From: Dehalococcoidales bacterium
GTDB taxonomy: Bacteria > Chloroflexota > Dehalococcoidia > Dehalococcoidales > RBG-16-60-22
Direction of reading: 5' to 3'
Assembly (NCBI GenBank): GCA_023135135.1
Contig: JAGLTT010000016.1
Location: 1-10,436, forward strand
DNA: 10,436 nucleotides
Program-made: the position numbers and the translations under genes
Part shown: positions 1-5,939 of the stretch, piece by piece
Position numbering within the stretch: the first letter of the stretch is position 1
Layout of the letters: each line of letters begins with the position of its first letter
Notes under the pieces: generated by a model
Told to the model about the DNA's origin: nothing
Database searches by the model: none
The model's input: the letters and a program-made list of their open reading frames with translations, nothing else

Positions 1-194
1 CCGCCCTTGTTATAGTTCGGTACATTGTCCTTATAAGGGGCCGAAGACCTCATGGTGCACGGCCTTTTACTCGTTTCCACCCGGATAACCGTGGCTCCGT
101 GGTCGGCGAAGAACTTCATGGTAAGCGGGCCGACTACCGCCCAGCAGAAAGCCAGTATTGTCAGTCCGCTGAACACGCCTTCCCGTTTATTCAT
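1..194 (-). CDS. Family III (CaiB/BaiF) CoA-transferase, N-terminal fragment cut by window edge
   Basis: Only the first 64 residues lie in the window; the gene runs off the left end. The visible part is the Rossmann-like N-terminus of class III CoA-transferases. A hydrophobic strand leads into a segment with a GPL turn (residues 22-24), an AD-HGA stretch (30-34) and GATVIRVE (33-40), the equivalent of the family's GADVIKVE motif. These enzymes move CoA from an acyl-CoA to a free acid through an aspartyl-CoA intermediate; the catalytic Asp would lie outside the window. The ATG at 194 is used here. An in-frame TTG at 200 sits 8 nt after a GAGGGAG ribosome-binding site, better spacing than the ATG has (14 nt), so the true start may be TTG. 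The gene begins 14-20 bp after the preceding transferase gene, so the two are probably co-transcribed and may form one heteromeric enzyme. Confidence 0.8.
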   Translation of the reverse strand, partial: MNKREGVFSGLTILAFCWAVVGPLTMKFFADHGATVIRVETSKRPCTMRSSAPYKDNVPNYNKG

Positions 195-214
195 TTCCAA
201 TGCCGTTACTCCCT

Positions 215-1447
215 CTAAATAGTTCCTGACTGTTTTAACTTAATAAGGTCTTGCCCGGACAGGCCTATCTCGTTATAAATCTCTTCGTTATGCTCGCCGA
301 TGAGCGGGGCGCGAAAGCGCGTGGAGCAGTCGACTTCCGACGACTTAACAAACTCCGTCGGATAGGTGATGCTCGCCCCCAGCTCGGGGTGCTCTATTTC
401 CTTCCAGAAACCGCGTTCTTTGAGACACTCGTCGTTCAGCAAGTCCCCCATGCTGGACAGCGGGCCGATGGATACCCCCCTGGGCACGGCGCCCGCCAGA
501 AGCTCCTTACTTGTATGCCTCAGGAAGAACTCCCCGACGGGCCCGGATATCCTGTCCATTTCTTCTTTCGTGACCGTAAACATGTCGAAGTTGTCCCAGT
601 CCATGTTGCGCAGAAAATCGGTAGCGCCGCCATCGGCTTCCATCCACTCCACCAGCGCGCTTAACGACTTGGCGCCCGTCCTGCCGCCGATAACGTTGAA
701 GAATAAGTAACCGTCCTTACAGGGCCAGACCTGCCGCTGCCCGACTTGCCGGCTCATACCGGCACGGAAGGCGCCGGACCGCTTTAAATTTTTCCTGTTA
801 AGCTCCCAGGTCGGTACGGCATTGGCCTGGAACCAGGCAGCGCTCTGCTGCATGGATACATCCACATGCTGCCCTTCCCCGGTCATCTCACGGTAGTGAT
901 AAGCCATCATTACGCCTACGGCGGCGTCCAGCCCGGCGTGAAGGCAGGCCTGCGGCATGCTGATATGCACCGGGGGTCCATCGGACTCTCCGGTCTGGTA
1001 CAGCGTCCCGCTCATGCCCATCACCACGATGTCCGAGTCTTTATAGTCGCGGTAGGGTTCCTCCGTGCCGAAGGGCGTAATGGACGCCATGATAATGCCC
1101 TTGTTTATCTCGCTGAGCTTGGAATAGCCCAGGCCAAGTTCATCCATATAGCCCGGCGGAAAAGACTCTATAACGAAGTCGGCGGTTCTAACCAGTTTTA
1201 TAAATACCTCCCGGCCTTCCTCCGATTCTATATTCAGTGTGATGCCCCGTTTATTGGAGTTATAGGCAAACCAGTACAGGCTTTTCTCGGGGTCCGGAAC
1301 GTCTTTCCAGAAACCCCCGATTTTCCGCGAAGGGTCGCCGCCCGGCCTCTCAATCTTAATGACATCGGCACCCAGGTCGGCCAGTGTCTTGCCGCACAGG
1401 AAACCTTTATCGTCGGTTAAATCCAGTACCCGGCAATGATTAAGCAT
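215..1447 (-). CDS. Family III (CaiB/BaiF) CoA-transferase, catalytic Asp replaced by Cys
   Basis: A 410-residue protein of normal length for class III CoA-transferases (formyl-CoA, carnitine and benzylsuccinate CoA-transferase family). Family marks are GADVIKIE (26-33), NSNKRGI (63-69) and the TGEGQHVDVSM segment (189-199). In formyl-CoA transferase the nucleophilic Asp169 stands about 21 residues before the TGxGQ motif. Counting back here gives Cys168 in QACLHAG; the next Asp is 174, at the position of another conserved residue. The usual aspartyl-CoA chemistry may therefore be absent, or this may be the non-catalytic partner of a two-subunit enzyme such as BbsEF. Activity could instead depend on Cys168 or Asp174. 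The ATG at 1447 is preceded by AGAGGG at short spacing. It lies 13 bp after the MutL-like gene and just before a second transferase gene. Family assignment is certain; substrate unknown. Confidence 0.92.
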   Translation of the reverse strand: MLNHCRVLDLTDDKGFLCGKTLADLGADVIKIERPGGDPSRKIGGFWKDVPDPEKSLYWFAYNSNKRGITLNIESEEGREVFIKLVRTADFVIESFPPGYMDELGLGYSKLSEINKGIIMASITPFGTEEPYRDYKDSDIVVMGMSGTLYQTGESDGPPVHISMPQACLHAGLDAAVGVMMAYHYREMTGEGQHVDVSMQQSAAWFQANAVPTWELNRKNLKRSGAFRAGMSRQVGQRQVWPCKDGYLFFNVIGGRTGAKSLSALVEWMEADGGATDFLRNMDWDNFDMFTVTKEEMDRISGPVGEFFLRHTSKELLAGAVPRGVSIGPLSSMGDLLNDECLKERGFWKEIEHPELGASITYPTEFVKSSEVDCSTRFRAPLIGEHNEEIYNEIGLSGQDLIKLKQSGTI

Positions 1448-1460
1448 TTTCCCTCTTTAC

Positions 1461-2828
1461 TTATATACGTTTGAGGTACTTCCTGGCAAGGCTTAAAGCC
1501 TTCTCCGGTTCTACCTGGCTGAGCAGTCCCACCGCGTAAAGAATGTATTGCTCATCTATGTAGAACTTGGGGTCTTTTGGTTTGAGAACAAAGGGATTCT
1601 CTTCATGGAACAGGACGCTTTGGAGTATCTCCCGGCACTTGCTGGAAAATATTATCGGGCCTCCCGTGCCGATGACGTTTTTAACACGGGTGAGGTCCTT
1701 ACCGTACTGAACCAGTCTTTCTCCGGCGGGCCCATAGACCACTTCTATCCGCCCGGCATGCCGGCTCATGGCAACCTCGGTTGTGAGACAGGACAGCAGC
1801 AGGTGACAGGCGCATTCTTCTTCGGTTTGCGGTAGTTTTCCCTCATGGAATCCCTGCACGATGGCATCGAAATTGGCAGGCGTTTCTCTCACCTTGACAA
1901 GTTCCAGCAGTCTATCCAGGTTATATTTCAGGCCCAGGTCTCCTTCCACCGTCCTTTTTACGTAAGGCTCGGGCAGGCCGGCTGCGATGGTATCAGCCTG
2001 CGTGGGTTTGCCCTGAGCGATGGAATGCACGTCCGTCGTCGCCCCGCCGACATCGATGACGATAAGCTCGCCGAACCCTGCGGCGCCTTCGCATCCGTCG
2101 GCAATCAGTTTAGCCGCTTCCAGCACGGCCGAGGGCGTCGGCATGATAACGTCTTTAATGATTGACTTGGCTCTGGCGATACCCTTGGCCTCGATAATGT
2201 TCTTCATGAACAGGTCGCGGATTTCCCGGTTACAGGGAGCCACATCCAGCACACCTATTTCAGGCATGACATTCCTGGTATATATAACTTTTTTACTGTT
2301 ATCGCTGAAGATAGCTCTTATTTCATCATAAGCCGTCTTATTACCGGCGATGATAATATTGGTAACGGCGTTACCAGTTCGGGAGACCATTTTAGCATTA
2401 TGAATGATTACCTGCTCGTCGCCGCCATCGGTGCCGCCGGAGAGCAGCACTATATCGGGAGAAGCCGCTTCTATCTCCTTGATTTCCTGTTGAGTAAGTT
2501 TGTGCGAATAGCAGCCGATTACCTTGGCCCCGGCCCCCAGCGCGGCCTGATTGGCCGCTTTACTGGTAAGCTCCGGCACGAAACCGGCGCAGACCATGCG
2601 CAGACCGCCACCGGCACTGCTGCAGGCCAAGGCTTCCCTCTCCTCCAGGTCGCCGATGCCGGTATTTGCCTCAATCTTTGTTAAGGCTTCCCCCAGTCCC
2701 GCCGTAATATCACTCTCCACGGTTGAGGGAACCCGGGCAGCCGCGACTACCTCCACCTTATCGAGGTCGACCGCCACAACCTTGGTAAAGGTGCTTCCGA
2801 AATCAATCAGCAGTCTAATATCATCCAT
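1461..2828 (-). CDS. glmL: GlmL/MutL-family ATPase, putative reactivating chaperone of the B12 mutase
   Basis: A 455-residue member of the GlmL (MutL) family, sugar-kinase/Hsp70/actin-fold ATPases encoded between or beside the two glutamate mutase subunit genes. It is unrelated to the mismatch-repair protein MutL. Visible ASKHA motifs are phosphate-1 DFGSTFTK (9-16), phosphate-2 VIDVGGATTD (257-266) and a C-terminal glycine-rich adenosine segment GTGGPIIFSS (387-396). The start also has the family's usual form, a DFGST strand within ten residues. The length matches clostridial MutL, about 460 residues. The known or proposed role is ATP-driven exchange of damaged cobalamin in the mutase. It is co-directional with the E and S genes and 74 bp downstream of S; that gap carries a palindromic repeat. 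The ATG at 2828 has only a weak GGTGA ribosome-binding site, so translation may be low, as fits a chaperone. Confidence 0.93.
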   Translation of the reverse strand: MDDIRLLIDFGSTFTKVVAVDLDKVEVVAAARVPSTVESDITAGLGEALTKIEANTGIGDLEEREALACSSAGGGLRMVCAGFVPELTSKAANQAALGAGAKVIGCYSHKLTQQEIKEIEAASPDIVLLSGGTDGGDEQVIIHNAKMVSRTGNAVTNIIIAGNKTAYDEIRAIFSDNSKKVIYTRNVMPEIGVLDVAPCNREIRDLFMKNIIEAKGIARAKSIIKDVIMPTPSAVLEAAKLIADGCEGAAGFGELIVIDVGGATTDVHSIAQGKPTQADTIAAGLPEPYVKRTVEGDLGLKYNLDRLLELVKVRETPANFDAIVQGFHEGKLPQTEEECACHLLLSCLTTEVAMSRHAGRIEVVYGPAGERLVQYGKDLTRVKNVIGTGGPIIFSSKCREILQSVLFHEENPFVLKPKDPKFYIDEQYILYAVGLLSQVEPEKALSLARKYLKRI

Positions 2829-2838
2829 CAGTCATCAC

Positions 2839-2890
2839 CCGCTCGCCCTGAGCCTGTCGAAGGGTGGTTCGACGGGCTTACCATGAGCGG
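2839..2890. repeat. Imperfect palindromic intergenic repeat (REP-like) between glmS and glmL
   Basis: Two 23-nt arms, 2839-2861 and 2868-2890, pair at 17 of 23 positions around a 6-nt GGGTGG loop. The outer ends are CCGCTC and GAGCGG, and the inner ends GTCGAA and TTCGAC. The core CCTGAGCCTGTCGAAGGG resembles a short intergenic palindrome widespread in bacterial genomes, often written as TTCGACAGGCTCAGG. It fills most of the 74-bp gap inside the operon. As RNA it would form a hairpin upstream of glmL, which may protect the E-S transcript or reduce expression of the downstream genes. No U-run follows, so it is not a typical intrinsic terminator. Confidence 0.75.
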
Positions 2891-2902
2891 TTGCTAATAA
2901 CT

Positions 2903-3331
2903 TCACATCTTACCTTTCGCTTTTAAATCTTTCCTGAGGTCGTTTTCAATCACCGTGACGATATCCGTCTCGGGCGGGTAGACCCGGTCGAATCCCAGTT
3001 GTTTAAACCTCGGTTCAACCTCTTTCGGGTCATACCTGCCTATCACCAGGTTTCCGCCGATATAAAGGAGCATGTCTCCCAGTCCGGCCTCCAGGCGTTT
3101 CTCGTTAAATTCTTTCAGGTCCAGCTCGGCCATACCGTAAAGTGAGGTCATCAGGATGGCATCCGCATTCGTTTCCTGGGCGACACTGATAAACTCCTCC
3201 GGAGATACCTGCATACCCAGCGCGATGACATTGAACCCGGCATCCTTCAGTGTGCGGGAGACGATTTTAGTGCCGATGACATGCGCATCCATTCCCACTG
3301 TTCCGGTTATGATTGTCGGTGCTTTCTTCAT
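2903..3331 (-). CDS. glmS: Glutamate mutase-type S subunit, cobalamin-binding
   Basis: A 142-residue, single-domain B12-binding protein closely similar to the small subunit of clostridial glutamate mutase (GlmS/MutS, methylaspartate mutase). The base-off/His-on signature DxHxxG is present as D15-A-H17-V-I-G20; His17 would be the lower axial cobalt ligand. Two further cobalamin-tail elements follow, a TSLYG turn at 62-66 and GGN at 92-94. The C-terminal part has the family's FDRVYPPETD segment (114-123). It should pair with the E subunit encoded 43 bp upstream to make an adenosylcobalamin-dependent carbon-skeleton mutase in the cytoplasm. The ATG at 3331 has a strong GGAGGAG ribosome-binding site 5 nt away. 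The symbol follows glutamate mutase usage, not glucosamine-6-phosphate synthase or mismatch-repair MutS. The family is secure; whether the substrate is glutamate is not. Confidence 0.95.
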   Translation of the reverse strand: MKKAPTIITGTVGMDAHVIGTKIVSRTLKDAGFNVIALGMQVSPEEFISVAQETNADAILMTSLYGMAELDLKEFNEKRLEAGLGDMLLYIGGNLVIGRYDPKEVEPRFKQLGFDRVYPPETDIVTVIENDLRKDLKAKGKM

Positions 3332-3374
3332 CGCTTCTCCTCCCGGGTTTATCGTATCCGGTCAATCGAGAAGG

Positions 3375-4835
3375 CTACTGGTTATAAGGAGGTATGCCCA
3401 CGATTTTGCCTTTGCTGAGACTCCACAAGTCCTTGACGGTGGAATGGTAATCCACCTTTTTCCCCTCCAGCTTTTCCCTCTCCGCCACTTTCCCGCGGTG
3501 GAATTCCTTTATTTCCTCCGGTATGGGAAGGTTGCCGAACTCTAAATAACGGCAGGCCCCCCGGGCGTCCCTTACTCCCAGCACCTGGTCTTTGACGTTC
3601 ACGTTGGGACTCCACGGCGAATCGAGGACGCCGGATTCGACGGCCTTCACCGTACCGTCGACGATATCGCCGTCGCCGAGGTCAAGGATTCTATCGAGTA
3701 TCGCCCTTACCTCGGTCTCGGCCACCTTTTCTTCCGTGTCAATGCCCTTAATATCGATTTCAACCTGCTGTTCCCGCACCACGTCGAAAATCCACTTCGC
3801 TGCCCGGTAACTCACCGTGTTGGTATCCTTGGTAGGAACGCCGGCACCCTCGTCGATACTCCTCAGGTCGACGGCGTTGCTTTTCGATAACGCCCCCACC
3901 ATGGACGCGTAGCAGAGATAAGCAAACGCCCCGCCCATATCCATGGCGACCGGGAAAAGTGGCGTCTGGGCGGGACATGTGCCGATTATCATTGTATCCT
4001 GATAACCGAACTTGTCCAGGTACTCCCTGATTACTCTCGGTGCCAGTTTTATCCAGGCTAAATCCTGAGTCATATTCCCCATGCAGTGCACCAGCGGGTA
4101 CAGGGCTTTTTGCCCCTGCTCCGCCGCCGTAACCGCCTCTATAATCATACAAACGATATTGATACTCAACGGGAAGGGAGCGCTGGGCAGCCAGCCGTGG
4201 AGGTCCTTGCATAAAATCACGCCCCTGTCGGCGTACCAGCCGATAACCCTCATGCCGTTCTGGCTGCTTTCGACAAGTTCCTGTATCGTCATATTTTTAA
4301 CATAGCTGCCGAAACCCAGGAATCCTACCCCCGCCTCCGCGGTCGTCATACCGGAAGCGATGGCGATTTCCCCGCCGGCTCCCCTGGGACTGAAAGCGGC
4401 ATCGATACTTTCCACGAGCTTACGTGTCTTCTTCACGCCCTGGTTGATAATGGGATACCCGTTCAGCAGCGGCTTGCCGGTCTTTTCGCACTCCTTGAGG
4501 ATATCCTCGACCTTCTCGTACTGGCAGAGTCGCGTATAGCTATCGGTGGTCACCGGGATGAGGACTACCCCCGAGTCCCTCAATCCCTGGCAGAGCTCTA
4601 TCATCTTTTCAAGTACCGGAGTTCCGGCCCTGGGGAAGACGCTCATTCTGCCCTCTTCGCGCAGCTTGGTCATCACCTTCCACCAGATTTTACTATCGGG
4701 CAGGCTTTTCTGGTAGGCTACCGCTTCATCAAAGTCCACCTCCTTGCCGGTAGGCCACTTATCCAGCTCTTCCCGCCTCTTTTTCATCAGGAGGTCATCG
4801 TCTATTTTCTTGTTCCTGACTCTGAGCTTCTTCAT
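3375..4835 (-). CDS. glmE: Glutamate mutase-type E subunit, divergent active site
   Basis: A 486-residue protein homologous along its whole length to the catalytic E subunit of glutamate mutase (483 residues in Clostridium cochlearium), a TIM barrel that performs radical rearrangement with adenosylcobalamin from the S subunit. Shared segments include KWPTGKEVD (26-34), PRAG (68-71), a YTR turn (100-102), LLNG (123-126), GNMTQDLA (253-260), GVPTKDTN (332-339) and RYLEFGN (429-435). By my alignment from memory, the three substrate-binding arginines are kept (R69, R102, R151 for R66, R100, R149), as are E167 (E171), Y178 (Y181) and E329 (E330). Tyr177 has no counterpart and Lys326 becomes R325. 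The start is the ATG at 4835, with GGAGG 5 nt upstream; a TTG at 4856 would add 7 residues but lacks a ribosome-binding site. It is transcribed after the SDR gene and before glmS. A relaxed or different substrate is possible. Confidence 0.93.
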   Translation of the reverse strand: MKKLRVRNKKIDDDLLMKKRREELDKWPTGKEVDFDEAVAYQKSLPDSKIWWKVMTKLREEGRMSVFPRAGTPVLEKMIELCQGLRDSGVVLIPVTTDSYTRLCQYEKVEDILKECEKTGKPLLNGYPIINQGVKKTRKLVESIDAAFSPRGAGGEIAIASGMTTAEAGVGFLGFGSYVKNMTIQELVESSQNGMRVIGWYADRGVILCKDLHGWLPSAPFPLSINIVCMIIEAVTAAEQGQKALYPLVHCMGNMTQDLAWIKLAPRVIREYLDKFGYQDTMIIGTCPAQTPLFPVAMDMGGAFAYLCYASMVGALSKSNAVDLRSIDEGAGVPTKDTNTVSYRAAKWIFDVVREQQVEIDIKGIDTEEKVAETEVRAILDRILDLGDGDIVDGTVKAVESGVLDSPWSPNVNVKDQVLGVRDARGACRYLEFGNLPIPEEIKEFHRGKVAEREKLEGKKVDYHSTVKDLWSLSKGKIVGIPPYNQ

Positions 4836-4860
4836 CGTTGCCTCCGTCGTGTTCAACAGT

Positions 4861-4895
4861 CACTTAACAGCGTAGCACATGGCAGACTGTTAGTG
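4861..4895 (-). repeat. Inverted repeat in the 79-bp gap upstream of glmE
   Basis: Arms 4861-4870 (CACTTAACAG) and 4887-4895 (CTGTTAGTG) pair over 9 bp with one bulged T around a 16-nt loop. On the minus-strand transcript this hairpin would sit about 25 nt before the glmE start and just after the SDR gene. It is AT-rich and lacks a following U-run, so it is not a good terminator. It could be an RNA processing or stability site, or an operator. The function is unknown, and an imperfect repeat of this size could arise by chance. Confidence 0.4.
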
Positions 4896-4914
4896 AAAAG
4901 TCCATGCCGTTTTT

Positions 4915-5733
4915 TTACCCGCCCGGCCCTTCACCCGATGATAAGAATGTGGCCGCATGTGACGAGAGGGGCTGCCCTCCGGCGACATAGATTATTTGCC
5001 CGGTAACATAGTCGGAAAGCCCCGATGCCAGGAACAGGGCGGGCCCGGCAATATCCTCCGGCGTGCCTATCCTCCCCAGGGGTATTTCCTTCCCGGCGAT
5101 TGCCGCGAACAGGGCGTCCCTGCCCGGACCCGGCGGCTGCAATGAATCCCAGAACGGCGTCTCGATAGGCCCCGGCACGATGGCGTTCACATAGATGCTC
5201 TGAGGTGCCAGCTCGAAGGCCAGGTTCAGCGTCAGACCCAGCATCCCCGCTTTGGCGGAATGGTAATGCAGCACGGAAACGGAGGGACTTACGGCACCCA
5301 TCGACGAGAGGTTGATTATCTTGCCGTATTTATTCTTTTTCATATGGGGTATAACCGCCATACAGACCAGGAACGCACCTTTCAGGTTCACGCTCAATAT
5401 TTTATCCCAGTCTTCTTCAGTAGCGGTATCGGTATCTCCACCCTGCACACCCGTGACCCCCCCGGCATTATTAACCAGAATGTCGATTTTCCCGAATTGC
5501 TTGATAGTCTCGTCCACCATGTTTTTAACTTCGGTATTGTTTGATATATCGGCTTTCACCGCCAGGGATTTACGCCCCATAGCCCTGATTTCTTCCGCCA
5601 CTTTTTCGGCGCCTTCGATGTGTAAAGCATTGACGACAACATCGCAGCCTTCCCGGGCAAACTTAAGGGCGATACCCCGGCCCATTCCTTTGGCGCCCCC
5701 AGTGACGATAGCTACCCTATTTTCAAGTAACAC
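4915..5733 (-). CDS. SDR-family NAD(P)-dependent oxidoreductase, first gene of the mutase operon
   Basis: A 272-residue classical short-chain dehydrogenase/reductase. It shows the cofactor motif TGGAKGMG (11-18), NNAGG (88-92), the catalytic-tetrad Asn in SVNLKGAF (N116), Ser143/144 in NLSSMG and YHSAK (Y157, K161). PGPIETPF (187-194) begins the substrate-loop region. The reaction would be reversible oxidation of a secondary alcohol to a ketone, such as a 3-hydroxyacyl or hydroxy acid. The family's usual C-terminal DGG is AGG here (251-253), followed by an unusual Gly/Ser-rich tail to residue 272. Translation starts at GTG (5733-5731), supported by AGGAGG 6 nt upstream; no better ATG exists. 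It heads the minus-strand operon with the B12 mutase and CoA-transferases, 79 bp before glmE, so it probably acts on a mutase substrate or product. Cofactor preference is unclear. Confidence 0.92.
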   Translation of the reverse strand: MLLENRVAIVTGGAKGMGRGIALKFAREGCDVVVNALHIEGAEKVAEEIRAMGRKSLAVKADISNNTEVKNMVDETIKQFGKIDILVNNAGGVTGVQGGDTDTATEEDWDKILSVNLKGAFLVCMAVIPHMKKNKYGKIINLSSMGAVSPSVSVLHYHSAKAGMLGLTLNLAFELAPQSIYVNAIVPGPIETPFWDSLQPPGPGRDALFAAIAGKEIPLGRIGTPEDIAGPALFLASGLSDYVTGQIIYVAGGQPLSSHAATFLSSGEGPGG

Positions 5734-5754
5734 TGTATACCTCCTGATTTATTT

Positions 5755-5785
5755 ATTATAATACTTCAAGTCCTGAAGGTGTCAC
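5755..5785 (-). promoter_or_regulatory. Candidate promoter of the minus-strand SDR-mutase operon
   Basis: Read on the minus strand, a perfect -10 box TATAAT lies at 5760-5755. A -35-like GTGACA lies at 5785-5780, matching TTGACA at 5 of 6 positions. The 19-bp spacer is longer than ideal. Transcription would begin near 5748, giving a very short leader that starts just before the AGGAGG at 5745-5740. The position directly upstream of the first operon gene supports it; the spacer length lowers certainty. Confidence 0.45.
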
Positions 5786-5804
5786 ATGTTAATATTAATT
5801 GACA
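5780..5804. promoter_or_regulatory. Candidate shared operator between two divergent promoters
   Basis: A TGTCA at 5780-5784 and an inverted TGACA at 5800-5804 overlap the -35 boxes of the minus and plus promoters. Between them lies the perfect 10-bp palindrome TTAATATTAA (5789-5798). A protein bound here would cover both -35 regions and could control both operons together. AT-rich palindromes of this length also occur by chance, and no regulator gene is in the window. Confidence 0.35.
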
Positions 5805-5827
5805 AGGTGATAGGCGCATATTATACT
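5799..5827 (+). promoter_or_regulatory. Sigma-70-type promoter for the SDR-cupin-cupin genes
   Basis: A perfect -35 box TTGACA (5799-5804), an exact 17-bp spacer and a -10 box TATACT (5822-5827, 5 of 6) form a near-consensus housekeeping promoter. Transcription should begin near 5834. The leader to the SDR start at 5940 would be about 105 nt and strongly AT-rich, without an obvious riboswitch or terminator. This is the best promoter in the window and suggests strong expression unless a repressor binds at the -35 region. Confidence 0.8.
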
Positions 5828-5939
5828 AACCATATTTTCCATGTAAGCAAAATCATAACATAAATTGAATATCTAATTATAATATATTTTAACCGACATG
5901 AGCGGTTTTACCATTATGCGACTGAGAAAGGAGAATGAG

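Noticed and set aside
866..1420. Plus-strand open frame of 184 codons
   Set aside because: Antisense to the CoA-transferase, with no motif and no ribosome-binding site seen.
1461..3331. MutL and MutS as DNA mismatch-repair proteins
   Set aside because: The names coincide only. The sequences show a B12-binding domain and a GlmL-type ATPase, not mismatch-repair folds.
3760..4212. Minus-strand open frame of 150 codons in another frame of glmE
   Set aside because: Overlaps well-conserved glmE coding sequence; the translation is low-complexity and unlike a known protein.
5734..5939. Cobalamin riboswitch upstream of either operon
   Set aside because: The minus-strand leader would be too short, and the AT-rich plus leader shows no B12-box-like sequence or complex stem set.
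5898..5939. Upstream ATG start of the second SDR
   Set aside because: It adds 14 residues not typical of the family and has no good ribosome-binding site, while ATG 5940 follows AAGGAG at good spacing.
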